DNA of 8,456 bases, taken from contig JBGPBY010000325.1 in assembly GCA_041481485.1 (NCBI GenBank), positions 1 through 8,456 of the forward strand. The letters are read 5' to 3'. Position numbers and translations under genes: made by a program. This DNA comes from JBGPBY01 sp041481485. Lineage in GTDB: Bacteria; Acidobacteriota; Terriglobia; 20CM-2-55-15. How positions within the stretch are numbered: position 1 is the stretch's first letter; each line of letters starts with the position of its first letter. Shown here in pieces: positions 1-7,622 of this stretch. The notes beneath the pieces are model-generated. The model had not been told where the DNA came from and searched no databases. It was given only the letters and a program-made list of their open reading frames with translations.

Positions 1-260
1 GGGAGAGGGATTTCTTGATCGCCTGCCCCCTCGGCCATTTCCACGGACCAGGAAATTGGGGACAGAGAGCAATTTCCTGAGAAACCCGATTGATATACAA
101 CGGCTTAAAAAGGAAATTGCTCTCTGTCCCCAATTTCTTCACAACTTCTATGACCGCGCCTACAACAAATGCCAGCGCGGCTGCCCTATTGGGTCCTCAC
201 CAATTCCGCACAGAAGCCGCATCGAATTCGAACAGGGATTTGATAACCTCCGTTCCTCCG
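1..260. other. Left-edge non-coding stretch and kinase leader
   Basis: No gene can be supported here. A short plus-strand frame is open from position 3 and stops at TGA 78-80, inside the left arm of the inverted repeat. It could be the tail of a gene outside the window, but 25 codons are too few to judge. The rest is the inverted repeat pair at 50-139 and about 120 nt of leader before the kinase ATG. The kinase frame is open back to a TTG at 90 and has another ATG at 150. That upstream part has no recognisable domain and starts in the repeat spacer, so I treat it as untranslated. I see no convincing sigma-70 promoter. Confidence 0.5.
50..139. repeat. REPIN-like inverted pair of REP-type palindromes (family A)
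   Basis: Positions 52-78 and 111-137 are perfect 27-bp inverted copies of each other, separated by a 32-nt spacer (79-110). Pairing extends to 50/139 through one G-T wobble. Each arm is also a small palindrome: AGGAAATTG at 50-58 pairs with CAATTTCCT at 70-78 around the loop GGGACAGAGAG, and the right arm does the same at 111-119 and 131-139 with one wobble. Two REP-type palindromes in opposite orientation with a short spacer is the architecture called a REPIN, which is mobilised in trans by RAYT (IS200-like, Y1 tyrosine) transposases. No such transposase lies in the window. A simple hairpin or terminator is the alternative, but the doubled palindrome and the lack of a T tract argue against a terminator. 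Confidence 0.75.
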
Positions 261-2120
261 ATGCGCACTCCACGTCATCTGTTGGCTTTATTTCTCGCGG
301 TTACGCTGCTTCCTGCGGCGGCTTTGGTGTGGGCGGGATGGAAGCTGTTCCGTCAGGACAGGATTCTGGAGCAGCAAAGCATCGAAAAGCGCCGGGACGT
401 TGCGGCCGACCTGATCGTAACGGCGCTGCAACAGGGAATTGTTGCCACCCAGCAGCGTCTCGCCGATCCCGCTGCTCGGGAAAACATGGGAGAGGACACG
501 CGAGTCATCGCTATCGATGCTTCCCAGCCCGCGCTCCTTGAGTCGCCGGAAGAGGCCTTCCCCTCTGGCAACGGCCCGGACTCGATGGACCGATTGCGCG
601 CGCTGACCCGTTCTTCAGATCCCGCAATTCGCGCGGGCGCGGATCTGCGGCTGGCAAGGATTTTGCGCAACACCGGACAGTCCGCGGCTGCGCTCGATGT
701 TTATTCCGATCTTGCAAAGCAGCAAGGGGTCGCGGTCGCCGGAAATCCTGCGGACCTCGTCGCTCGCACCGCACGATGTGGACTATTGGCCGAACTGAAC
801 CGCACCAGCGATCTTCGCCGTGAAGCCCAGCAGCTTGAAACGGATCTTTTCTCCTCACGATGGCCACTGGACTATGGAAGGTTCGGAGCAGCCTTGGCCG
901 AAATGGATACCTGGATGGGCAGGGATCCCTCACAGAACATCGACGGACTGACACTGTCCGAAATCGACTTCATCTGGAACAAATGGCAGGACAATCACGA
1001 GCCCGGAAGTTTCACCGGCAGCAAAAGTGTTTTCCTCGGAAATCAATCTTCAACTCTGGTTTGGACGGCCTCTTCCGATAGTCTGATCGTTTTGCTGGCC
1101 GGGCCCCGCTATCTCGAAGGAACGTGGTTGGCGAGTCTCGATCCGATACTGAAGAATCAAGAGGTACGCGTCGCACTTCTGGATACGGAAAGCCATGCGC
1201 TGTTCGGTGATCCAATCGCCAGTGCCCCTTCAACGACCCGCGCATCGTCGGATACGCACCTACCCTGGACGCTGCAGATCGCCAGCATCCGTCCTGAGGC
1301 CGAACTTGCGCAATCGGATGATCGGCGCCGACTGTATCTCGCGGGACTCGGTTTGCTACTCTCGGTGGCTGTCGCCGGAAGCTATTTCATGGGAAGGGCG
1401 GTCACTCGGGAGCTTGCGGTCGCGCGTCTGCAATCGGATTTTGTCGCCGCCGTTTCGCATGAATTCCGCACGCCGCTGACGTCGCTGCGCCAGGTTACGG
1501 AGATGCTCAGCGACGGCCGTCAGGCAGACCCGTCGCGTCTATCCGGTTACTATCAGGCGCAGACACGCGCAGCGGACCGTCTTCAGAGGCTCGTCGAATC
1601 GTTGCTCGATTTTGGCCGGATGGAGGCGGGCGCCAAGCCATATCGGATGCAGCGGCTCGCCGTATCGGAATTCGTGGAATCGGTGATTAAAGAACTTCAG
1701 GACGAAGGCGCGGTCGGCCAGTGCCAGCTCGAATTCAAAACCCATTGCGACAACGGTTCCGCGGCATTAGTCTATGCGGATCCTGACGCGCTTGGCCGCG
1801 CATTGCGAAATCTCATCGACAATGCGGTGAAGTATTCTCCGGATTGCCACACGGTGTGGGTGGAACTGTCGCGGCGCGACAATCGTTTGGCTATTCGCGT
1901 TCGCGACAAGGGACTCGGCATTCCCGTAAACGAGCACAAGCCGATCTTTCGCAAGTTCGTGCGCGGCGCGGCATCCAAAACAAATGGCATCAAGGGAACG
2001 GGTGTCGGTCTCGCCATGGTGCAGCAGATCGTTCAGGCTCACGGTGGTCAGATCGAGCTGGAAAGCCAGCCCGGCGCCGGAAGCACATTCACGATTCTGT
2101 TGCCGGAAAGCAGGAGTTGA
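261..2120 (+). CDS. Membrane sensor histidine kinase with large ectodomain
   Basis: This 619-residue protein is the sensor of a two-component system: it autophosphorylates on His and passes phosphate to the regulator encoded 5 nt downstream. An N-terminal membrane segment (about residues 5-28) and a second at about 358-378 bracket an extracytoplasmic region of some 325 residues. Part of that region (about 127-160) reads as TPR-like paired helices. The stretch just before the second span, with LPWTLQIAS, resembles the membrane-proximal part of Cache sensor domains. No HAMP domain is evident, and the span runs almost directly into HisKA. The kinase core is complete: H-box SHEFRTPL with His400, N-box NLIDNAVKYS with Asn521, G1 box DKGLGIP from Asp549, and G2 box GTGVGL from about residue 579. 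The ATG at 261 was chosen because the membrane segment begins right after it. It has no clear Shine-Dalgarno sequence, and in-frame ATG 150 or TTG 90 are possible. The signal sensed is unknown. Confidence 0.93.
   Translation: MRTPRHLLALFLAVTLLPAAALVWAGWKLFRQDRILEQQSIEKRRDVAADLIVTALQQGIVATQQRLADPAARENMGEDTRVIAIDASQPALLESPEEAFPSGNGPDSMDRLRALTRSSDPAIRAGADLRLARILRNTGQSAAALDVYSDLAKQQGVAVAGNPADLVARTARCGLLAELNRTSDLRREAQQLETDLFSSRWPLDYGRFGAALAEMDTWMGRDPSQNIDGLTLSEIDFIWNKWQDNHEPGSFTGSKSVFLGNQSSTLVWTASSDSLIVLLAGPRYLEGTWLASLDPILKNQEVRVALLDTESHALFGDPIASAPSTTRASSDTHLPWTLQIASIRPEAELAQSDDRRRLYLAGLGLLLSVAVAGSYFMGRAVTRELAVARLQSDFVAAVSHEFRTPLTSLRQVTEMLSDGRQADPSRLSGYYQAQTRAADRLQRLVESLLDFGRMEAGAKPYRMQRLAVSEFVESVIKELQDEGAVGQCQLEFKTHCDNGSAALVYADPDALGRALRNLIDNAVKYSPDCHTVWVELSRRDNRLAIRVRDKGLGIPVNEHKPIFRKFVRGAASKTNGIKGTGVGLAMVQQIVQAHGGQIELESQPGAGSTFTILLPESRS
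2112..2116 (+). promoter_or_regulatory. Ribosome binding site of the response regulator
   Basis: AGGAG lies inside the last codons of the kinase gene, 9 nt before the ATG at 2126. It fixes the regulator start there and rejects the long upstream extension of the same frame, which overlaps the kinase catalytic domain. Its placement implies that kinase and regulator share one mRNA. Confidence 0.8.
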
Positions 2121-2125
2121 AAAGA

Positions 2126-2800
2126 ATGCCACGCATTTTGATTGTCGAAGACGAACCGGACATCGCGTCTGTTCTTGCAGACGATCTCAGAATGGACGGC
2201 TATCAAGTGGAGATTGCCGGCGATGGGGATTCCGCGTTGCGCAGCGCCCGGGAGCACAAATGGGATTTGATTCTGCTCGACCTGATGCTGCCTCGCAAGG
2301 ACGGCCTGGAAGTATGCCGCGAACTGCGGCGTGCCCGCGTCGGCACGCCGATCATCATGCTGACCGCGCGAACGCAGGAGGCCGACAAGATTCTCGGCCT
2401 GGAGCTGGGCGCTGATGACTACGTCACGAAACCGTTCAGCCCCCGCGAGCTGCGTGCCCGCATCAAGGCCATGCTGCGAAGGTTTCAGTCCGACGCACCG
2501 GACATCCACACGTTTGCGGACTTCGAAGTCGACTTTGATCGCGCGGAATTGCGGCGCGGCCGGAAAGCGCTCGACGCGACGCCGCTGGAAATCAAGCTAC
2601 TGTCCGTTTTCATCCGGAGGCGCGGCCGGGTCCTCAGCCGTCAACAATTGATTGAAGAGGCCTGGGGCAACGCGACGTTTGTCACCGACCGCGTGGTCGA
2701 TTCCCACATCGTCAATCTGCGTCGGAAGATCGAACCCAAACCCAGCTCGCCACGTTATTTGATGAGCGTGCGCGGCATCGGCTACCGCTTCGATGGCTGA
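2126..2800 (+). CDS. OmpR/PhoB-family response regulator
   Basis: This 224-residue cytoplasmic regulator has the usual OmpR-family length. The receiver domain (about 1-118) starts with ILIVEDE and carries the acidic pair Glu8/Asp9, the phospho-acceptor Asp52 in LLDLMLP, Thr80 in MLTAR and Lys102 in TKPF. The winged-helix DNA-binding domain (about 126-222) has the family landmarks TPLEIKLL, the recognition-helix stretch VVDSHIVNLRRKIE, and the closing wing VRGIGYRF. All phosphorylation residues are present, so it should be switchable. Its partner is almost certainly the kinase directly upstream (5-nt gap, own AGGAG site). The target genes are not known. The downstream propeller and peroxidase genes are the obvious candidates, but no repeated half-site for an OmpR-type dimer stands out in 2801-2882. 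Confidence 0.97.
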   Translation: MPRILIVEDEPDIASVLADDLRMDGYQVEIAGDGDSALRSAREHKWDLILLDLMLPRKDGLEVCRELRRARVGTPIIMLTARTQEADKILGLELGADDYVTKPFSPRELRARIKAMLRRFQSDAPDIHTFADFEVDFDRAELRRGRKALDATPLEIKLLSVFIRRRGRVLSRQQLIEEAWGNATFVTDRVVDSHIVNLRRKIEPKPSSPRYLMSVRGIGYRFDG

Positions 2801-2868
2801 GCACAATCGCACGAAAACTGCACAGTTCCCCCGTCAGGATCCAACATGCACTCACTACGCTGTTTCCC

Positions 2869-2874
2869 GGAGGA
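2869..2874 (+). promoter_or_regulatory. Ribosome binding site of the PD40 propeller gene
   Basis: GGAGGA sits 8 nt before the ATG at 2883 and decides that start. The same frame is open back to an ATG at 2793 that overlaps the regulator stop. That extra 30-residue leader has no upstream binding site of this quality and would bury the signal peptide. Confidence 0.85.
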
Positions 2875-2882
2875 AACGAGTT

Positions 2883-5282
2883 ATGAACACAAGACCAAGA
2901 CTATGGATTAGCGCGGCGATTCTCGCGGCGATGCTGACGGCGACAATCATCTCTGCACAGAAGAGCCAACCCCCCGACGTCATATACGAGGTTGCGGTTC
3001 GAAAGGACCAGGTTGAAGGCGATAGAGAAGCCGCGATCGAACTCTACAAGCAGGTTGTCGCGGCGCCAACGGTTGACCAGGAAACGAAAGCTAAGGCACA
3101 GGCGCGACTAAATGTCTTGAGCTTGTCGTCATCCAAAGAGCTGAGGGACATTCGCATTTGTTCGGACTGTCCGCTCTCCTATGCAAGTCCTGTCAGTGAG
3201 GACGGCCGGTTCGTAGCTTTCGATCCCGACGGTAATTACAGTATCGGTATCCGCGATCTAATGTCGGGCCATTCGACGCGTAATAAGGCCGTTGAAGGCA
3301 CTATTGGGGAAAAGTCGGAGGGTAATGCGTGGCCCATACTTTCCGCGGATGGGCGCCTTGTCGCCTATGAGTGGAGCCGTAATGGCGTCTCTCCAACCCG
3401 TGAACTGAGGATTCTTTCGAACGAACCGGACTCCAAACCTCGAACCGTGAAAGTCATTACTCCGGAATATGGAGAAATAGCGCCGGTAGCCTGGGAGCCT
3501 GGCGGCAAATCCATTTTGGCTGTGATTCATAGACCAGATGAAACCTGGCAGATCGCCCGGGTTTCGCTGGCAAACGGCGATATCAAGGTGCTCAAATCCC
3601 TGGGCTGGCGGTTCATGAACTTGTTCGATAAAGTTGGCCGGCCAACCATTTCACCCGACGGCAAATACATTGCATACTCCGCATTGGCCACCGATCCGGG
3701 CTCCGCAGCTTTGTCCAGGCGAGACATCCTGGATGAGGCTCAGGCTCAGTATATTTATGTGCTCGCCGCAGATGGATCCACGGATATTCCCGTGGTGAAG
3801 GGAGCCTACAAGAACCAGTCTCCTGTTTGGACGCCGGACGGGAAGATCCTTTACCTGAGTAACCGGGCCGGCACATTTGATTTGTGGTCCGTTGCAATGA
3901 TCGGCGGAAAGGCGTCTGCCGATCCTGTACGAGTGAAGGCCGGCATAGGAAGGGTTCCCACGCTCGGTGTGACACGCTCGGGGACCTACTACTATCAAAA
4001 AAGTCAAAGCGGGGTTCAAAAGGTTCTAATCACTGAAGCTGGCGCCACCAATTTCCACGCGGCCAGTGGCCATCTACCAGAGTCCTTCGTGGGAGCGGAA
4101 CTGTCGTGGTCTCCCGATGGGAAACGCATCGCCTTTAACCGAGCCGGCGGCGGCGGTCAAGGAAGAGGCAATTCGAGCCTCGATGCTGGTGTTCTGGCAA
4201 GCGGCCTGAGAACAGTTGGGACAGACCTCCTGGTTTACTCGCTCGACACGAGAGAAGAGCGGCGTTACACACCGGGTACTGGCCTGCAGGTGGTTACAGG
4301 AGCGAAGAACAGACAGTGGTTCCGGGATGGACAGGCGTTCCTGCAATTGATGGAAGACTCCAGTGGCAAGTTTTGGCTATACCGAGTCGACCTGAAGAGT
4401 GGCGAATTCAAGCAGGTTGCTCCAACCCTTGATTACCTCCCTCTCGCCGGAGCCGGCATGGTTCTATCGTCCGACGAAAAGACCCTCTATTTGCCCACGA
4501 GAGGCGAAAGGCCCACAGCAGGAAATACCAGACCGACGGATCGCACCATCATGGCGATTCATCTTGGCACTGGGGAAGCGAAAAGTGTTGTCACGGTTTC
4601 GTCGCCGGCATCCATCATTCTCTCGCCGGACGAAAGAACGCTCTACATGAAGAGTTGCGATGCGTTGGCCCCTGGCTCATCCCCGCAATCTTTGCTGCCG
4701 GCGGCGGGCCAGTCGCTTCTGCAGTCTCTCCAGGCGCTCGTGCCTCGGTGTCGTATCGTTGGGGTGGAAGTCGGCAGCGGCCTTCAAATAACGATACTGG
4801 GACCAGAGGATTCTGAAGGAAATTTCAACGCCTTTGCCCTTAGTCCTGACGGTCGCAGCATTGCCGTCGCAGCTAATATTCTGGGCGGCGGTGGATACCT
4901 GATGCGCATCGGAGTCGACAGAAACGATCGTCTCCGGCTCTACGAACGGAAGCCCATATCGCAGGCTTCAGAGAATCCGAACTTGGCTGCCTTTATGGCT
5001 GCTCTCGCTGGTTTTCCATGGGCCCCCTCCTGGACCCCGGACGGGACAAAAGTCAGGCTGCTCCCGAACGGTCTTGTGCAACTGCAGCCGTCGCAAGATG
5101 CGCCGCAGATGATGTTAATTCCGGCGAATGGCGGCACCCCCGAAATCATCACGCTGCCAGAAGGTGGGAGTTTCGATGTCAGCCCAGACGCTAGCCGCAT
5201 CGCAGTCACCGTGAATGACAGCCAGAGCGAGGAGGTTTGGGCCCTGGAAAATTTATCCTCATTTCTTAAGAACCGGCAGTGA
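2883..5282 (+). CDS. Secreted TPR-like plus PD40 (WD40-like) beta-propeller protein
   Basis: This 799-residue protein begins with a clear Sec signal peptide (two Arg, then a hydrophobic stretch ending ATIISAQ near residue 26), so it should be exported. A short TPR-like helical segment follows (about 35-80, GDREAAIELYKQVV). The rest is built of TolB/PD40-type blades, marked by the pattern S/T-P-D-G-x-x-I/L-A/Y. Examples are SPDGKYIAY near residue 257, WTPDGKILYLSN near 316, WSPDGKRIAF near 409, LSPDERTLYM near 580, LSPDGRSIAV near 653, WTPDGTKV near 717 and VSPDASRIAV near 766. This number of blades suggests two propellers. No peptidase or other catalytic domain follows, so a binding or scaffold role is more likely than an enzyme. 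The TPR-then-PD40 combination is, to my knowledge, common in acidobacterial genomes. Its stop overlaps the start of the peroxidase gene by 4 nt. The ligand is unknown. Confidence 0.88.
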   Translation: MNTRPRLWISAAILAAMLTATIISAQKSQPPDVIYEVAVRKDQVEGDREAAIELYKQVVAAPTVDQETKAKAQARLNVLSLSSSKELRDIRICSDCPLSYASPVSEDGRFVAFDPDGNYSIGIRDLMSGHSTRNKAVEGTIGEKSEGNAWPILSADGRLVAYEWSRNGVSPTRELRILSNEPDSKPRTVKVITPEYGEIAPVAWEPGGKSILAVIHRPDETWQIARVSLANGDIKVLKSLGWRFMNLFDKVGRPTISPDGKYIAYSALATDPGSAALSRRDILDEAQAQYIYVLAADGSTDIPVVKGAYKNQSPVWTPDGKILYLSNRAGTFDLWSVAMIGGKASADPVRVKAGIGRVPTLGVTRSGTYYYQKSQSGVQKVLITEAGATNFHAASGHLPESFVGAELSWSPDGKRIAFNRAGGGGQGRGNSSLDAGVLASGLRTVGTDLLVYSLDTREERRYTPGTGLQVVTGAKNRQWFRDGQAFLQLMEDSSGKFWLYRVDLKSGEFKQVAPTLDYLPLAGAGMVLSSDEKTLYLPTRGERPTAGNTRPTDRTIMAIHLGTGEAKSVVTVSSPASIILSPDERTLYMKSCDALAPGSSPQSLLPAAGQSLLQSLQALVPRCRIVGVEVGSGLQITILGPEDSEGNFNAFALSPDGRSIAVAANILGGGGYLMRIGVDRNDRLRLYERKPISQASENPNLAAFMAALAGFPWAPSWTPDGTKVRLLPNGLVQLQPSQDAPQMMLIPANGGTPEIITLPEGGSFDVSPDASRIAVTVNDSQSEEVWALENLSSFLKNRQ

Positions 5283-6202
5283 AGGTCTTGACCGCCATCG
5301 CGCTGGCGATGGCGCTCCGAATGGAGGCCTGGCTTACCAGGCCTCCGCTCGGCCTGGACATTAACGTGCCCGCGCCTGTGACGAATCCGCTGACGCGGGA
5401 AAAGATCAAACTCGGCCGACGGTTGTTCTTTGATAAGCGGCTTTCGCGAGACGGGACACTCTCTTGTGCAAGTTGCCATGCTCCGGGCCTATCGTTCTCC
5501 GACGGCCGAGTCCTCGCGCGCGGGATCGGCGGGGCAGAAGGAACGCGCAACTCTCAGGCGCTGATCAATCGCGGTTACGGTGTGGCGTTCTTCTGGGACG
5601 GCCGGGCATCGTCATTGGAGGAGCAGGCGATTCAACCCATCTCCAATCCTAAGGAAATGGGGAATACCATCGGCGAAGTCGAACGCCGCACCGGCATGAG
5701 AGCTGCAGAGATTGCCGCCGCTCTGGCCAGCTACCTGCGCACGATCCGCTCCGGCGGTTCTCGGTTCGATCGCTATGCAGCGGGACAAACAAGCGTGCTC
5801 AACGCGATTGAGAAACAAGGTCTCGTATTGTTCCGCGGCAAAGGCAAATGCACCGTCTGCCACGCCGGACCCAACTTCACCGACGAGCGCTTCCACAACA
5901 CCGGCATCGCATGGCAAGACGGCCATCTCGCCGACCAAGGACGTTTCACCGTTTCCGAAATCGGGCGCGACAGCGGAGCGTTCAAAACGCCAACGCTGCG
6001 CGATCTCACACGCACCGCTCCGTACATGCACGATGGCAGCATCGCGACACTCGATGACGTCATTGAGTTTTATTCCAAAGGTGGCCGGCCCAATCCGTAC
6101 CTGGACGCGCAAATTCATCCGTTGGACTTGACCCCCGAAGAGAAATTCGCCCTCGCCTCATTTCTGCGTTCGCTTACCGGCCGCGTTCACGAAGGTTTGT
6201 AA
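5279..6202 (+). CDS. Di-heme cytochrome c peroxidase / MauG-family protein
   Basis: This 307-residue protein belongs to the bacterial di-heme cytochrome c peroxidase/MauG superfamily, which reduces hydrogen peroxide or carries out related oxidations in the periplasm. It has two c-type heme sites: CASCH (Cys63, Cys66, His67) and CTVCH (Cys191, Cys194, His195). Family landmarks are FFDKRLSRDGTLSC before heme 1, FFWDGRASSLEEQA with Trp106 (the position expected between the hemes), and APYMHDGS near the end, whose Met250 is a candidate distal heme ligand. The GTG start overlaps the propeller stop (GTGA), and no strong binding site is visible, so translation probably depends on the upstream gene. 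The N-terminus (MKVLTAIALAMALRMEAW) is a weak but plausible export signal, and export is required for heme attachment. The exact substrate, and peroxidase versus MauG-like activity, cannot be told from sequence. Confidence 0.92.
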   Translation: MKVLTAIALAMALRMEAWLTRPPLGLDINVPAPVTNPLTREKIKLGRRLFFDKRLSRDGTLSCASCHAPGLSFSDGRVLARGIGGAEGTRNSQALINRGYGVAFFWDGRASSLEEQAIQPISNPKEMGNTIGEVERRTGMRAAEIAAALASYLRTIRSGGSRFDRYAAGQTSVLNAIEKQGLVLFRGKGKCTVCHAGPNFTDERFHNTGIAWQDGHLADQGRFTVSEIGRDSGAFKTPTLRDLTRTAPYMHDGSIATLDDVIEFYSKGGRPNPYLDAQIHPLDLTPEEKFALASFLRSLTGRVHEGL

Positions 6203-6204
6203 TC

Positions 6205-6227
6205 CATGCCGGAAAAACCGGTTCATG
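6205..6227. terminator. Possible small hairpin between convergent genes
   Basis: CATG-CCGG, a loop of five A, then CCGG-TT-CATG can fold into an 8-bp stem with a two-base bulge. It lies in the 20-nt gap between the peroxidase stop (6200-6202) and the stop of the minus-strand gene (6223-6225), where a shared terminator would be expected. There is no T tract on either side and both half-stems are self-complementary tetramers, so it could be chance. Confidence 0.25.
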
Positions 6228-7596
6228 CCGCAGGGATGTACCGCTGAAGCGAACGATCGGGCGCACCCGACGAGAAGAAGAGTCTCCGGATGAGGAACAG
6301 GAACAACAGGGCGGTCACCAGCAGGAACACGAATGCTGCGGCCAGGAGTTCGGCGAATCGCCATATGGCATGATCCACGATCTTGACGCCCGTCTGCTCG
6401 ATATCCCGGTTCAGCGCAGCGCGCTGGGTCTCTGCAATGTCACGCAGTTCACCGATTGCCGCGATGCGCTCTTCGTGGAAATCCCGCATGACAGCAATCC
6501 GTTCTTCACTCACCTGCTGCATGGCGGCAACGCGCTCATGGCTGATCTGCGTCATTGCGGCAAGGACGTCCTGGTTGACTCCCTTGAGAATTTCAAGGCG
6601 TTCGCCGGAGATGAACGCCAGCGTTTTTGAAACGTTATCGTTGATCGCATCGACTGCGATCTTGCGCTCGGAGGAGACGAGCGCAGGGACGCTCGCCGCC
6701 GTCTCCGCCGCAGACTGGATGGAGGGCGCCAGACGATCCAGAGTGCTAACCGCCTGCTCGCTCGATTTCACTGCGCGTTCCGCCATGGGCAGCACGTTGT
6801 CCGCGCCAATATCGAGCTTCAGAAGGTCTGCTTCCCACCGCGCTTGCCGGAAAAGATGGTCGCTATAGATCTGGATCTCGCGATGCAAGTCGTCTGCAGT
6901 CGTCGCAAATTCGGCAATCGTTTCTGAAAGAGTCCACGCCCCGCCAAGGTCCGTTTCGGTCACTCGACTCAATGTGGACTCTCTGTCCTGAATCGAGTAC
7001 CGAATCGGATGGGCTTTGGCCCACTGCCGGGCATAGTCGCGAATTTTGGAAGGGTCCTTGGATACGGTAAGCGTCGCGACGACTTGTCCGAATTCTGCGT
7101 CCATGTTTTGGCAGGTCTTCGCCGCGATGGGAGCTGAGGCGCCAAATGCCACTTTGCCCGGTCCGGTTTCGAAATAGTCCTGCATCTGATATATCAGTAC
7201 CCATGTGTCCAGAACGGCAACGAAAGGGCCCGGTTGAAAGAGTGCATTGCGCAGCGCAGGTACTCCTTCGATCTTCCATCGAATGGAAGCTCGCTTCACA
7301 GCAACGTCCGTCGTAGACGCGGCAATTTGGTCGGCGGATCGTTCGATTTCGCCTGCCATCGGATCCACAAGCGAGCGCATGCGTAACCGCACCTGATTGG
7401 AAGTCGCCGAAACATCCGAAGTCTGGTATGTCGTGACCGGTTTCCGGTTTTTCGCCTTAATGCTGCAGCCAACAGGCAGCAACGCTCCGATCAGCGCAAT
7501 TGCGACGACAACGGTTCGCAGAATCCGGCGCCAGCCGGTGATCTCGAAACGCACAGACCCGGATGCACGAGTCACTCTTCCAATGTGCAGATCCAT
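6223..7596 (-). CDS. Membrane-anchored coiled-coil protein of unknown function
   Basis: I do not recognise this 457-residue protein with certainty. Residues about 26-43 form a hydrophobic segment ending in Cys44 (ALLPVGCS), which looks like a lipoprotein signal except that Pro stands at -3, where the lipobox normally has Leu or similar. A soluble, Trp-rich region follows (about 100-170, with RWKIEGVPALRNALF and the LDTW/MQDYFETG area), then a helical region. Residues 308-395 are eight consecutive 11-residue units of a hendecad coiled coil. A strong membrane span sits at about 415-437, followed by a basic tail. The protein is therefore probably held in the membrane at its C-terminus, with the coiled coil next to it. 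Similar proteins may be labelled chemotaxis-like because of the long helix, but I see no MCP signalling hairpin. The ATG at 7596 lacks a well-placed ribosome site. It converges on the peroxidase gene. Confidence 0.8.
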   Translation of the reverse strand: MDLHIGRVTRASGSVRFEITGWRRILRTVVVAIALIGALLPVGCSIKAKNRKPVTTYQTSDVSATSNQVRLRMRSLVDPMAGEIERSADQIAASTTDVAVKRASIRWKIEGVPALRNALFQPGPFVAVLDTWVLIYQMQDYFETGPGKVAFGASAPIAAKTCQNMDAEFGQVVATLTVSKDPSKIRDYARQWAKAHPIRYSIQDRESTLSRVTETDLGGAWTLSETIAEFATTADDLHREIQIYSDHLFRQARWEADLLKLDIGADNVLPMAERAVKSSEQAVSTLDRLAPSIQSAAETAASVPALVSSERKIAVDAINDNVSKTLAFISGERLEILKGVNQDVLAAMTQISHERVAAMQQVSEERIAVMRDFHEERIAAIGELRDIAETQRAALNRDIEQTGVKIVDHAIWRFAELLAAAFVFLLVTALLFLFLIRRLFFSSGAPDRSLQRYIPAA

Positions 7597-7622
7597 TATT
7601 TGAATTTAGTTGGCCGTTTCGT

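Noticed and set aside
56..541. Plus-strand open frame of 161 codons starting inside the first repeat
   Set aside because: It overlaps the kinase gene in another frame, begins with TTG in the repeat arm, and its product is low-complexity, Arg/Ser/Gly-rich with no domain.
2793..2882. 30-codon N-terminal extension of the propeller protein
   Set aside because: A good GGAGGA site and an immediate signal peptide place the start at 2883. The extension would put a charged leader before the signal peptide.
4940..5479. Minus-strand open frame of 179 codons across the propeller/peroxidase junction
   Set aside because: It is antisense to two genes with clear family motifs, and its product shows no recognisable domain or membrane pattern.
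5612..6118. Minus-strand open frame of 168 codons opposite the peroxidase gene
   Set aside because: It mirrors the heme-binding region of the peroxidase. Long antisense frames are expected in GC-rich coding DNA.
6383..6868. Plus-strand open frame opposite the hendecad protein
   Set aside because: It is antisense to the repeated coiled-coil codons. The Ser/Arg-rich product reflects the complement of those codons.
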